The notes: generated from the letters alone by a model not told the origin. Counted from the first letter of the stretch, positions 49,682-61,795 are shown. The stretch is DNA of 64,000 nucleotides from Cepaea nemoralis (GCA_014155875.1 JACEFZ010027765.1:79501-143500), one strand, 5' to 3'. Numbers and translations are program-made.

Positions 49682-50564
49682 GACTAGACCAGAGGTTCCC
49701 AAACCAACATATGAACTAGGTCAGAGGTTCCCAAACCACGGCCAGCGAGCCACAGGTGGCCCGCCACCTGTCAGAAAGTGGCACGCGAGGCCTCGTTATT
49801 TAATATATTTTAATAATTTTAAAAATACACTTGGAGAGCCTCGTCAGCGTGCAATAATTTGCGACTGTTCAGTTCGCAATGAAACGTTATGAAGTTCCCA
49901 TATTCCAGCCTTGTCGACCAATCAGAGTGAGCAAAACCTTTTACACAAAGTCATTTATTTGAAATGCAATTCTGCACTGAGATATTCATTTCTGGAGCCA
50001 CCTGCTTCACCTTCAGCTGATCATATAATTTCATTCTGGCCACCATTGCCTGTCGAACAATGTGAACACTTGCGTTCATTCGCCCAGAGATACATTTGTC
50101 CTTTTGGTTCGACTTACAGATGCGAGCAGTCATTTTCCGCAATGATCGTTATAAAAATCAAGTAACGTTCCAGACTCACCGACAGTAAACTAGCTGCGCT
50201 TATGACTTTGGGCACGACAGATTTGTGCCCAGACATTGATAAACTGGCATCTGAACTTAAGTAACTCGTTATGAAGAACAGTTACAATTGTAAATTAATT
50301 ACAGTAATAGCGATTTTCGAAACTGATTTAAAATGCATTGTTAAACTAACTTTTGATTTTCAACCACGAAAAAAAAAAATGACGGCAGTGTAGTACTGAC
50401 ACAGACTACCTTTAAAGCTTTAGAATTTTGTTTGACGAAAGTTAAGAAAGGTAAGAATGAAACTGCACGACTGTTATAATTTTATAACTTTGTGGCCCGC
50501 TTAACTACCGAAAATAGTAAATATGGCCCGCTGCTTGAGAAGCTTGGGAACCACTGGACTAGAC
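49682..50564 (+). mobile_element. hAT transposon, internally deleted, perfect 8-bp TSD
   Basis: The body is 49690-50556. Termini CAGAGGTTCCCAAAC and GCTTGGGAACCACTG are inverted. GACTAGAC flanks both sides (49682-49689 and 50557-50564). GTGGCCCGC phrases repeat near both ends. The left terminal repeat is duplicated in tandem about 40 bp further in (near 49730). Confidence 0.95.
49911..50264 (+). pseudogene. hAT transposase C-terminal (dimerisation domain) fragment
   Basis: The frame includes RSFAQRYICPFGSTYRCEQS, the region that in hAT transposases forms the C-terminal dimerisation domain. A stop at 50163-50165 interrupts it, and the same frame continues through DSKLAALMTLGTTDL to a stop ending at 50264. 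The DNA-binding and catalytic portions are absent, so this copy cannot encode an active transposase. It lies wholly inside the element at 49690-50556. Confidence 0.85.
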
Positions 50565-51827
50565 GGATTTTTAGGAAACGGGAAAAGTATGTTATAACCT
50601 GAGGCAGACTCCCCCTTGAAGATTTATCACCATGTTCGTGTGGAATAACAGTTGTCCTTAACTGATTAAGTGTCAACGGATGAATAATCATCTTAAGCGA
50701 CATCCCGTATCTGCCATGCGATTATATATCGTCGAAATGTTGTCACTGCGAAATGTTGTCATTGCGAAATGTTGTCTAAATGAATATATAAACAGAGTAG
50801 TTTTCATTAAGCAACCTCATTTAATTTGATATATAATACCAGATCAACAACTTTTAGCGTATAACTGTGATACATTTTTCATTAACTACTCTCCATTTTC
50901 CACCATCCAGTTTTGTTTGGTCCAAACTTACTTTTTGTCTGAATCTGTTGACTAACATCATCACAAATCCGACCATAAAAGAACGCGCATATGTTATGTA
51001 GCATACATACTAGTCATTAGTCATTAGTCGCGGTTCCAACTTCACGGCAACGAGTCGTCCCCATTATGCTCCGTTCCTCTGCCAGTGAATATCATACAAA
51101 ATGCTCCTCACTGGCCCATGTGAACAGTGGAACAAACAGGAGTTTCGACAAACCAAAAGCACGCTCAGGTACACTGTGCATAATGCCGCCGCCATAATTT
51201 CAACACAAAATTCCTCCACGAGTTCATCGTCGATGGAAACGACAGTCACTAGAAAGCCAGCAGCCACACATTACTGCATAAGCAAACCAGACAGTTCTGC
51301 GACAAAACCGGCCGCAATTTTTCTGAACATGCTGTACACGCTAAAACAACCGCGGACAGATGTAAAAGCGTTTTACACGAAATTCACAGCTCACAGTGTC
51401 GCGCCATGCACTCAACTCAGTAACAGGGCGACGGAACAATACACTTTCAGTCCAACATAAGGAAAATGCGAATGCAAACGGTAGCCACAAGCATAGACGC
51501 TCCAGAAGCCTTAACCATTCAAATGCCTATCCTCCATGTTGGGGACCGGAAGCATAGCCTAGCATACATGCTATACCCGCAAACAAACACAACATACAAC
51601 TGGAGCCATGATACTACCCCCATGTATGTACTATTCCGCTTGTCCTTTGCAGTATGTTGTAATCAACCCTAACCACAGATTGATTTTATAGACAAGTTTA
51701 CGTTCAGTAGTTTGCTCAGCGGAAAGTCAACGCTGAAGTTTAAATGACCGATGTAGGGAACTATTTTCTCCTAGCCTGTCATCAGCGCATGGGAAGATAA
51801 AGCGCATTAAGCCCTGCCTGCCAAACA
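50565..51827. other. Unassigned sequence
   Basis: A 119-codon plus-strand frame at 51101-51460 is Thr/Ser-rich and not recognised. A 16-bp unit (CGAAATGTTGTCACTG type) is repeated three times at 50731-50779. A SINE core scrap lies at 51645-51740. Confidence 0.4.
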
Positions 51828-51935
51828 TAAGAGGGCGACTCAATAAGTAAGTCACAAAGTTTAGTGAGATGGCAGGTAAATGTAGGTGGCGTTTTCTACA
51901 GGTGTCATTGGGTGACAGCAACATCGAACTTTATA

Positions 51936-51938
<3 letters not shown>

Positions 51939-52018
<80 letters not shown>

Positions 52019-53181
52019 GTGTGTCTGTGTGTGTATGTGTGTGTGTGTGTGTGTCTGTGTGTGTGTCTGTGTGTGTGTCTGTGCGTGTGTCTGAGTGTGT
52101 GTCTGTGCGTGTGTCTGAGTGTGTCTGTATGTATGTCTGTGTGTGTCTGTGTGTGTGTCTGTGTGTGTGTCTGTGTGTGTCTCTGTGTGTGTCTGTATGT
52201 GTGTCTGTGTGTGTGTCTGTGTGTGTGTCTGTATGTGTGTCTGTATGTGTGTCTGTGTGTGTGTCTGTGCGTGTGTCTGTGTGTGTCTGTGTGTGTGTCT
52301 GAATGTGTGTCTGTGTGTGTGTCTGTGTGTGTGTCTGTGTGTGTGTGTGTGTGTCTGTGTGTGTCTGTATGTGTGTCTGTGTGTGTGTCTGTGTGTGTGT
52401 CTGTGTGTGTCTGTATGTGTGTCTGTGTGTGTGTGTGTCTGTGTGTGTCTGTGTGTGTGTCTGTGTGTGTGTGTCTGTGTGTGTGTCTGTGTGTGTATGT
52501 GTGTGTCTGTGTGTGTGTGTCTGTGTGTGTGTCTGTATGTGTGTCTGTATGTGTGTCTGTATGTGTGTCTGTGTGTGTGTGTCTGTGTGTGTGTCTGTGT
52601 GTGTGTCTGTGTGTGTGTCTGTGTGTGTGTTTGTGTGTGTGTTTGTGTGTGTGTCTGTGTGTGTCTGTGTGTATGTGTCTGTATGTGTGTCTGTGTGTGT
52701 GTCTGTGTGTGTCTGTGTGTGTCTGTGTGTGTGTCTGTGTGTGTGTCTGTGTGTGTCTGTGTGTGTGTCTGTGTGTGTCTGTGTGTGTGTCTTTGTGTGT
52801 CTGTGTGTGTGTGTCTGTACTGTGTGTCTGTATGTGTGTCTGTATGTGTCTGTGTGTGTGTCTGTGTGTGTGTCTGTGTGTGTGTCTGTGCGTGTGTCTG
52901 TGTGTGTGTCTGTGTGTGTCTGTGTGTGTGTCTGTGTGTGTGTGTGTGTCTGTGTGTGTCTGTGTGTGTGTCTGTGTGTGTCTGTGTGTGTGTGTCTGTG
53001 TGTCTTTGTGTGTGTCTGTATGTGTGTCTCTGTGTGTGTCTCTGTGTGTGTCTGTGTGTGTGTCTGTGTGTGTCTGTGTGTGTTTCTGTGTGTGTCTGAG
53101 TGTGTGTGTGTGTCTGTGTGTGTGTCTGTGCGTGTGTCTGTGTGTGTGTCTGTGTGTGTGTCTGTGTGTGTCTGTGTCTGT

Positions 53182-53218
<37 letters not shown>

Positions 53219-53252
53219 GGGTGGGGTGTGTGTGTGGGAGGGGGGGGGGGGA
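51939..53252. repeat. 1.3-kb CT/GT microsatellite inside the mariner
   Basis: (CT)n at 51939-52014, then a mosaic of TGTGTGTC and TGTGTGTGTC units with occasional TATG variants to about 53216, then G-rich sequence. It replaces about 120 bp of the other copy, including the transposase start. Frames of several hundred codons on both strands are artefacts. Confidence 0.97.
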
Positions 53253-53506
53253 GAAAAGGACTGCCTGCAAGGGACATTCATAAGGAAATGCTTCCTGTTT
53301 ATGCTGACAAATGTTTGTCCCGTAAAGCGGTGCATTGCTGGATAGAAAAAATTTTTCTCAAGGACGCGAATGACGCCGAAGTTGAATGTGAAGTGAAAAC
53401 GTGGTTTAGAAAACAGAGCACGCAATTCTATGCAGCCGGTTTTGCAGGATTGATAAAACGATGGGATAAGTGCATCAATGTTGATGGAAATTATGCTGAG
53501 AAATAA
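53253..53506 (+). pseudogene. mariner transposase: helix-turn-helix piece fused to C-terminus
   Basis: Reads [19 protein letters not shown] and then AVHCWIEK from the N-terminal DNA-binding region, followed directly in frame by the C-terminal end ([17 protein letters not shown], then RWDKCIN) and a stop at 53504-53506. The whole catalytic region with its three Asp residues is missing. The in-frame junction lies near 53345-53365. Confidence 0.88.
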
Positions 53507-53920
53507 AGGGACAAAGTATGTATAAAAATAAACTAGTTTCAAGTTGTTATCATAGTTAGTTATTTTTCAACAGCCATTTGTGACTTACTTATTGACATTC
53601 CCTCGTATATACAACACATTATACACGTCTAATGCTATAAATCTATTTAGACACAAGATAAATGAAACAAAATCCCAGGACATTATCCAGACAAACACAT
53701 ATATTTGTCTCCCCCCCCCCCCCCCCCCCACCCTTTTTTTTTTTGTCGCTCTTCTAACTGACCTCATTCGTGAGTCTGGACAGACAGACGTATTTGTAAC
53801 TGCTACAATTCAAAACAACCGCTCTTATTGTTTTCTTATGCTATGTTTGCTCTTGGAATAACATACTACAAGAGGAAAGACAAAATCATATGGTATTTTT
53901 CTTGATAATTTATGCACACA

Positions 53921-54171
53921 CATACACATATTTTTTTTTCCGCATATCCTTTACAGGACATCGCTGTCAACAGAAGCATCTTTCAGCTGTCTGTTGACTT
54001 CTTGGCTCAGTAGTTTGCCATTGCTTTCTGAGCGGCCGGCTCAGTTATCCCGCAAGTCACCAGCGGGGGTTGAACAGCTTCCAGCTCTCGTCCGCTACGA
54101 GACTGCGTGATAAACGGGATTACGGAGAAAGTGTTGTAACCCCTCGGCCAGAGAGACCGGCATACACATAT
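53921..54171 (-). mobile_element. tRNA-derived SINE family 1, copy b, 11-bp TSD
   Basis: The body is 53932-54160. CATACACATAT flanks both sides. It has the same head, core (54005-54030) and T-rich tail complement as copy a, and lacks the short segment CAAGATTACG before the core. Confidence 0.93.
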
Positions 54172-54386
54172 ATGCATAGAAGTAAATACGCAAATAACCA
54201 CATTCACAGCCAAACATTCGCATGAAAAATACCTACATACACACGTTCACGCGTATACAACACGCACGCACTGCACGCATACATACCTAGCAACTTACCT
54301 ACATGTATCTATGTACCTACTTACCAAGGTACGTACATACATACATATAGTGGCGCATGTGATAACGAACATAGCTAGTTATAGCC

Positions 54387-54656
54387 CTTACCCACACTTT
54401 TTTTTTTAAATTCGCATATCCTTTACAGGACATCGCTGTCAACAGCAGCTTCTTTCAGCTGTCTGTTGATTTCTTGGCAAGATTACGCTCAGTAGTTTGC
54501 CACTGCTTTCTGAGCGGCCGGCTCAGTTATCCCGCAAGTCACCAGCGGGGGTAGAACCGCTTCCAGTTCTCGCCCGCTACGAGACTTTGCGTGATAAACG
54601 GGATTACGGAGAAAGTGGTTTAAACTCTCGGCCAGAGAGACCGGCTTACCCACACT
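54387..54656 (-). mobile_element. tRNA-derived SINE family 1, copy c, 12-bp TSD
   Basis: The body is 54399-54644. CTTACCCACACT flanks both sides. B box GGTTCTACCCC on the minus strand. Core at 54488-54512. Full length. Confidence 0.94.
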
Positions 54657-54736
54657 AGTGTGCATATATATAAAGCAGAGAGACGAATGGAGACGACTTG
54701 TATCTGCAGCAAAGAACCTCAATGGTTCGGAATGCT

Positions 54737-55002
<266 letters not shown>

Positions 55003-55056
55003 AGGTCGTGAGGATCAAGAATCAGACAGATTCCGCATGTGAAACAGTTATTACAA

Positions 55057-55713
55057 ATGGCTGCCTCACTGTTGACTTGCACCGTGGAAGAACAACGAGG
55101 CGTTATTCGTGTGGAATCTTGTGAAATCGGCAGAAGAATGATGGTTCAGTATGAAAACACTACACTCATTACGAACCACAGAGTAAGAGGCAGTCGATAT
55201 AGTGGAAACACTCGTCTCCGGTTAAGAAAAGATTCAAAATGCAGGAATCTGCTAGGTAAAGTTATGATAACCATATTTAGGATATCAAGTGCAATTCCAG
55301 GGAAAACGGCGAAACTACGACTAGTGCTCGATCCGACGACTTGCTGGTGAACAAACTGAAGTCCGCGAACGATTGAAACGCCGGTGGCTTCTCTCAAAAG
55401 AAGTATTGTTGCTGCACGACAACGCCCGCCCTAATACGGCTGTGCATACAGTGGACACATTAGCGTTCTGAAATTTAAGGTCTAGAAATATGCAGCATAC
55501 AGTCCAGACCAGGTGCCATCGGACTTTCATTTGTTTATACTTTCGGAAGAACATATGCCGGGCCATAGGTTTGTAGATGACAATGGGGTAATGGAAGAGG
55601 TGCAAAATTAATTTAAGGCCACAACCAAACACTTTTTCCTAGAAGTCATCAACAAGCAAGTGGACAGGTGGATCAAGTGTGTTGCCAGGCAGGGGAATTA
55701 CGTAGAGAAATAA
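55057..55713 (+). pseudogene. mariner transposase relic (third lineage)
   Basis: Starts ATGGCTGCCTCAC with a VEEQRGVIR-type N-terminus. Later, in shifted frames, it has LLLHDNARPNTAVHTV near 55405-55450 (the HDN block carrying the third catalytic Asp), then DFHLF near 55525 and a C-terminal GNYVEK-like end with stop at 55711-55713. Only about 650 bp of an expected kilobase remains, with several shifts and stops. Terminal inverted repeats were not found. Confidence 0.75.
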
Positions 55714-55800
55714 CACACACAAACACACACTTTCTTGTTCGTGCTACTGTAAACAAGTTATTCATACAATTCCTGTTATTTAATTATTTCCCCTTGTACA

Positions 55801-56750
55801 TACAAGTGCCGTTCAGAAAAGAATGAACCACATCGTTTTTCCCAGTTAATAATGAAGATAGAAATATGACATTCTGCGCACTTCAAATATGGCATGTGCC
55901 GATTGTGGGCACCAAACTGCAAACCACCCAGCCAAATAATATACTGCACTAAACCGTTGAAATGGAGTGTGTTAGCAACTTGCGTTGTAATACAGCGAAT
56001 TGTGATATAATTTCTTGGTGCAGAGAAGGAAACTGTTGTGAACATTCACAAGCGTCTATATAATGTGAATAGGAGTTTTGCAGTCGTCAGTCACTGGGTT
56101 CAGAAAATCAAAGAATCAGGAAGTGGAGATACGAAGCAGCTTGATCGGCCGCGCTGTAGATGTCCTGCCACAGCCACAAACGCAGAAATGTTGAAATGCG
56201 TTGAGGCTGTTATTCTTACTGATAGGCGAATACTCAATAACTGGTTCTTACAGTTGTCAGTCAGCAATGGTAGTGCAAATACAGATATAAAAACTCGGAT
56301 TTTCTCAGCTTTGCGGAAAATCGATTCCTCGAAGTCTCCTTCGAGACAATGTGCGACCTCACACAAGTCTCACAACACGGGAAGCTTTAATACAATTTTG
56401 TTGGACTGCACTACCACATCCACCCCATAGTCCCGATGTGGCATCCTCCGATTTGCATCTATTTGTTTACTTAAAGCTGCACTCCGTGGGACAAGTTTTA
56501 AAGATGATGAACGCGTGATTCATGCAGCGAAGAAATGGCTACGTAATCAAGTCAAAATCTGGTACGAGCAAGGGATACCTGCTTTTCTTTCGCGCTGGCA
56601 TAAAGCCGTACAAGTTGATGGGAATTTTGTTGAATAATACAGTTGTTTACATGGCATATCCATGAATATTTGGCATACTTTTCATGCTTTGTGAATAAAC
56701 AGCTTCTGAGAAAAACGATGAGGTGCATTTCTTTCTGAACACACCTCGTA
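55801..56750 (+). mobile_element. mariner element (fourth lineage), TA TSD, about 45-bp TIRs
   Basis: The body is 55803-56748 between TA dinucleotides. The ends share GTTCAGAAA-GAATG and CATCGTTTTTC-CAG blocks in inverted orientation over about 45 bp. It is about 945 bp long and so internally deleted. Confidence 0.9.
56030..56637 (+). pseudogene. Transposase remnant of the mariner at 55803-56748
   Basis: The N-terminal part keeps WVQKIKESGSGD and DRPRCRCP (near 56095-56165). The C-terminal part, in another frame, keeps HPPHSPDVASSDLHLF (near 56420-56465) and VDGNFVE before a stop at 56635-56637. The catalytic core between is reduced and frame-broken. Confidence 0.75.
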
Positions 56751-56924
56751 TATACCAGCTCATGGTCAGAAATCTGTCCACGTCACTATGGAAGATTTCC
56801 CCAGGCTACAGTTGATCAAACGACAGCCCAGGTTAGAAATGGAGGTCGCCATGGTTGAGAGGTTTAACGTGCTTAAACTGTCTCTTCTGACTACTGCGTT
56901 GTGGGATAGTTCTACACCCCGTCT

Positions 56925-57075
56925 GTCGAATTGAAAGGTTGACGTCCCGTTCTTGACTTGGAGACGTAAATTTCAGGTACTTCAGAAGTCCGACTGGGTT
57001 TTCGTCTGACGGCGCTGGACACTCGCAATAAAAGAAAAGCTAACCCTCGCGAAAATGTTAGTCCTGTGCACTCAC
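56925..57075 (+). repeat. SINE family 2 body fragment
   Basis: It shares the TTGACTTGGAGACGTAAATT, ACTTCAGAAGTCCGACTGG and AAAGCTAACCC blocks with 18436-18530. It ends at the start of an AGT array. Confidence 0.65.
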
Positions 57076-57099
57076 TAGTGGTAGCAGCAATGGACGTGG

Positions 57100-57420
<321 letters not shown>

Positions 57421-57423
<3 letters not shown>

Positions 57424-57850
57424 TCATTCAGTAGCACGTCCTTTGCAGAACCTCGTTCCCATAATAATCTTCTGGAAAACTTCTCGATCATAAGCAAGAT
57501 GTCCCGCGTCCGATACACCCATCTGAAGATCACCTACCACATCCTGCACCCATCTTCTCTTTGGCCTTCCTCTTCCTCTTTTCCCAGGCACATACCCCTC
57601 CATTATTGTTCTCTCCAAACTTTCATAACTATTCAACTGACCAAATTATGTCAATTTTCTTTGTTTTATCTTCTTTAATACCCAACCTTCATCAATATTC
57701 AGCTCATGAAGTATGGATGCATATGTTCTTTTCTTTATCCACGATACTATTAGAACCCATCTATAACATTTATATTCAATGGCATTTATGCGCTGTTCAG
57801 CTTTGTCCAGGTCTCACAGGCGTATGTTGCAATGGGAAAGTTGCACACAC
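57421..57850 (-). mobile_element. RTE-like LINE 3' end (family A), copy 2
   Basis: Minus-strand translation keeps SLERTIMEGYVPGKRGRGRP (57610-57560), RRWVQDVVGDL and GHLAYDREVFQK, in register with 28930-29080, and further up TYACETWT near 57825. The 3' tail is TGAATGAATG followed by a TG run. 5'-truncated. Confidence 0.88.
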
Positions 57851-58329
57851 TCATCATCATCACACACAAACGGTTGGAAATCAGTGCAAAGAACCGGTCG
57901 CAAACCCTACGTTCTACCAGAAAAGCAACATCACAACTTAGCGCCGGCTGGTTTTCGTATGTAAACAGTAAAAATGACACAGGTGTGCTGTCTTAAATAG
58001 CACAAATAACTACGGATGCACAATTACCTGTGTCCTGTAAGGGTAAACCTATGGCAGGTCCTATCGCTGATTACGACTACCAAAAATACGGCTGGATTTG
58101 GCTTCTGGCTTAGAAAGGTCAAAGGATGTACAAGATTGTTGGATAAGCGCATATCTTGAAGGTCAGAGAGAAAAATAAAAAGCCAGGGAAACATGCACTT
58201 AAGTACAGAGGGCAAATTATACACTGGATACAGGAGAGAGGAGGGACACTCCCCCTGGGAAGGCATTAACAATACTTAAAGTTAATCATTTACAGTTCAT
58301 CGATTTTCTATCCCCAGCTGAGGCGGGGA
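57851..58329. other. No recognisable gene
   Basis: Short open frames only; nothing recognised. Confidence 0.4.
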
Positions 58330-58334
58330 TTTGT

Positions 58335-58500
58335 CAGCCCTTACACGGTTTTGGGTGTCGCAGTAAAGCAGTGGCTAGCACGCCAAACTGTCAACTCGGT
58401 GGCCATGTTTTCAAATCCCCAGTGGTATTAATTTATTTTTTAATTGAACTGGGCTCCGGGGTCGATCCAGCCTAAAATGGGTACCAGAAATGGCACGGAC
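58335..58500 (+). mobile_element. tRNA-like SINE (family 5), copy 2
   Basis: A-box-like AGTGGCTAGCACG near 58370 and a degenerate B box (TTTTCAAATCC, near 58408), with tail CCTAAAATGGGTACC near 58470 as in 21090. Confidence 0.65.
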
Positions 58501-59014
58501 AGTAAAAGAATCTAAACATATAAATTAACAGAAATATTTGGGGAAAAAAGAAACGAAAACAAAAAGCTTGGGTCATGACTGAAACCATTAAAATAATATA
58601 AGACAGGATGAATTTTAGGCTAAAGTTAAAGCTGATGAAAAAAACAAAAAAAGTTATAAAAGAGATAAAAAAGCAGATAAGCGCGGAACAGATAATATTT
58701 AAATGGCAACGCAGGAGAGACATGAGTAGCAGAAGCGAAAGCAAAATATAAGCAATCAAGTGGACTTATAAAAAAAATGTTAACGGGTAAAGTTTTCGCT
58801 AACATTAAAGATCACGTGAACATATAGGCCAAATGCATTAAGGAACTTGTGAATAGACTACCCACGCCCCATAAATCCGCCCGTAGAAAGGGATTCACAA
58901 TTGATATTTCTGCAGAAATGAAGCTTAATATCAACAGTAAAAACCATCTCACGAAGAAATTAGAAAAAATAATTAACCTCACAAAGGATGAGAAAGCTTC
59001 TGGTCAAGATGATA

Positions 59015-59478
59015 TTCTAAAACAATGGTTCTCAACCGGTGGGGAATTCCCCCCCTCCCCCAAAAAGGGGGGGGGGGGATTTTAGGGTTTCCAGGGGGGG
59101 GGGGGAATGAAGATCATTTCAAGATCGCGTTAATACAAGAACCGATTAATTGATATTGCTTTTCCCTTCATACTTTACAGTTATGCACGTCTCATCCTTC
59201 TAAAATTCATTTTATAAAGTAAGTAGACCTATAAATCACGTTTTATGTGGATGTTTAGACCTGTTTTAACATATTTACCTTCCATTTTTACGTATACTGT
59301 GTAGGGGTAGGGGGATTTTTAGGTAGGAAATATGAAAGGGGGGGGGGGGAATGACGTTCTGAAAATATGGTGAAGGGGGGCACGGGCCAAAATGTTGATA
59401 GGAAGGGGGGAATGACGTTCTGAAAATATGGTGAAGGGTGGCACGGGCCAAAAAAGGTTGAGAACCACTGTTCTAAAA
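59015..59478 (+). mobile_element. hAT-type MITE, copy D, nested in the LINE, perfect 8-bp TSD
   Basis: The body is 59023-59470. Termini CAATGGTTCTCAACC and GGTTGAGAACCACTG. TTCTAAAA flanks both sides (59015-59022 and 59471-59478). A segment of about 60 bp near the right end (AATGACGTTCTGAAAATATG) is present twice. Confidence 0.95.
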
Positions 59479-59527
59479 GATGGCATTAAACTGATATAAA
59501 CATCTCAACTAAATTACTGCACACAAT

Positions 59528-60472
59528 TACGAGGGCGAGTCAATAAGTAAGTCACAAATATCTGTAGAACGATAACTAACTTTGATAACAACTTGAAACC
59601 AGTTTATTTTTATACAAACATTCTCCCTTTATTTCTCACCATAATTTCCACCAACATTGATGCATTTATCCCATCGTTTTATCATTCCTCCAAAACCGGC
59701 TGCATAGAACTGCGTGCTCTGTTTTCTAAACCACGTTTTCACTTCACATTCAATTTCGGCGTCATACGCAAAATGTCTCCCGCCAAGGTCGGTTATCAGT
59801 GGACCAAAAAGGTGGAAATCGCCAGGGCTAAGTCGGGGCTGTAAGGTGGATGTTCCAGAACTTCCCACCTTAGTTAGTTAATTTTCTCCTGAGTTAATCG
59901 ACCCGTATGTGGTCTGGCATTGTCACGAAGAAGAAACACTCCTCTAGTCAGCAGCCCTGGACGTTGTCTTCGAATTGCATCATGAAGCATCTATAGAACT
60001 TCACAGTACGATTCAGAATTCACATTGTCATCTTTCTTCTTGAAACTGGTTAAAAGCACGCCTTGACAATCCCAGAACACTGTCAGGATAACCTTCCCTG
60101 CTGATGGGCAACCTTGAATTTTTGGACACAAGGCGAAGAAGGATGTTACCATTGCATTGAAGCACGCTTTGATTCGAGCTGGTAGTCAGCATAAACAGGA
60201 AGCATTTCCTTATGAATGTCCTTTGCAGGCAGTCCTTTTGCCCACACAAAAAATCGCACAACAGCACGTTGCTCTTTGGTTGTACACTCCGTAAGTACAG
60301 TCGCCATTGTGTTTATGCGCTGTGCATGCGCATGAGACACCTAGTGCCACCTGACGAACGGGAATATAAAGTTCGATGTTGCTGTCACTTAATGACACCT
60401 GTAGAAAACATCAACTGCATTTACCTGCCATCCCACAGAACTGTATGACTTACTTATTGGCTCGCCCTCGTA
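59528..60472 (-). mobile_element. mariner element, copy 1, nested in the LINE, TA TSD
   Basis: The body is 59530-60470. Inverted ends CGAGGGCGAGTCAATAAGTA and TACTTATTGGCTCGCCCTCG are near perfect. TA lies on both sides. 941 bp, internally deleted. Same family as 51830-53605. Confidence 0.95.
59629..60307 (-). pseudogene. mariner transposase, deleted and frame-broken
   Basis: ATG at 60305-60307, then TECTTKEQRAVVRFF and [18 protein letters not shown] (N-terminal helix-turn-helix region), joined directly to YQLESKRASMQW, which belongs well inside the catalytic domain. The segment with the first catalytic Asp is therefore missing. In other frames VFWDCQGVLL (second Asp) and RDNARPHTG (third Asp) remain, then DFHLFGPL and RWDKCIN, with a stop at 59629-59631. 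Confidence 0.88.
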
Positions 60473-61795
60473 ATCAGCAGTGTCCTGGAGACGGAAGAAA
60501 TACTAGCAGACAGGAGAGAAGGATATCTCGCCAAGCTACCATAGAAAGGAGACTTGCAGGGGTGTACATATTATAATGATGCTAATGTCAGTTCCTGGGA
60601 CAATAGCAAGCAAGATCATTTCCGAGAAACTAAGAGATCCCTTGACGTACAACAAATGAATGAACAGGGGCGGAAAAGATCCCGAACTGACCAGATAGCA
60701 ACATTATGCATAATAATAGAGCAAAGCACTGAGATGAACTAGCCATTTTATATTGTATTCGTAGACAAAGAAAACGCATTTGACAGAATTAGTGGGAAAT
60801 CTCTGTGGAAACTGATTACGTAATATGACATCCCACAGAACATCACTAACTTAATAAACACAACATTTGAGGACACACAATGCAGACTTCTGCACGAGGA
60901 AACACTAACGGACGCGTTTGAAATAAGATCAATGGTGAAAGGTTGCCTTTTTTCGCCTTTAATATTCTTAATGGCTGGAATTATTAAGACAAGAATTACT
61001 AGTTTCAGAAATGGAATTCAATGGACTAACAGAGCAGCTTGATGACATTAACTTCACTGACATTGCACTACTCTCCCACGCGCGCAATCATGAGCAAAAT
61101 AACACGCGAAGAAAGGTCACAATAATTAGTTCAAACAATTCACAGGGGACCGATAAAGATAATGAGATGAAATGAAGCAAATGATAACTCGATTCTCCTC
61201 GATGAAGCCTCACTTCAAATTATGCAACCATCCAAATATCTACGTGGCAATAAAGGCACAGTTGGGGGGAAAGATCAGAGATAGTAAAATAGCAATACAC
61301 AAGGTAAGTAGAGATTTCATGACAATCGGACATTTGTGTAAGTGGAAAGAAATTAAATCTAGTACCAAACTTAGCATATTCCATTCTAACGTCAAGTCAG
61401 TACTATTATAAAGACCAGAAATATGAAGGAATGCAAACAATTACCAACAAACTGCGAAATCCACTGTCTGAGGCTTGCGCAGATTAGAATATCAGAATCA
61501 CCAAAGTGGAGCTCTTTGAGAGAACTAAACAAATTCCAGTGAATGAAGAGATGAGATAAAGATGCCGGCACTGGACAGGAGATACGATGAGATAACCTGT
61601 AATATAGTATATAGTATAATTAGAAAGTCCTTCCTCTGAAACACACATAACAGAAACAGGGGAGAGCTTACAAACACATGGAGAAGCGATTTAGGGACAG
61701 AGATGGATCATATGGACAGGATATGGAAGTAACTGGAGGAGACAGCACAGAGTTTACAATAAGTTTGCTGGGGACCTTATGTGTAGAATAAAATG

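Larger units (their letters stand above)
51828..53607 (+). mobile_element. mariner element, copy 2, expanded by a microsatellite, TA TSD
   Basis: The body is 51830-53605 between TA dinucleotides. Inverted ends AGAGGGCGACTCAATAAGTA and TACTTATTGACATTCCCTCG match those of 59530-60470. The 5' non-coding part matches that copy up to ATATTCC at 51938. About 1.3 kb of CT then GT-rich repeat follows, then homology resumes at about 53253. Confidence 0.92.
58540..61790 (+). mobile_element. RTE-like LINE (family B), copy 3, interrupted by two DNA transposons
   Basis: Landmarks in order, in shifting frames: KRKQKAWVMTETIKII-like (near 58556), DEKASGQDDIL just before the hAT MITE (59023-59470), KDGIKLI just after it, then after the mariner (59530-60470) GYLAKLP (near 60520), RTDQIATLCIIIEQS (near 60685), FVDKENAFDRISG (near 60755) and LTDAFEIRS (near 60905). 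The place of the YxDD box reads FTDIALLSH, so the catalytic pair is lost. The C-terminal tail matches the copies at 10440-11050 and 25570-26110. It is dead, with many stops. Confidence 0.82.

Noticed and set aside
51101..51460. 119-codon plus-strand frame as a gene
   Set aside because: Unrecognised Ser/Thr-rich translation, no splice or promoter support, and flanked by repeats.
51861..53542. Open frames of 326 to 545 codons on both strands
   Set aside because: They run through the CT/GT microsatellite and encode only Cys/Val, Ser/Leu or Thr/His strings. Only the short mariner piece at 53253-53506 is real homology.
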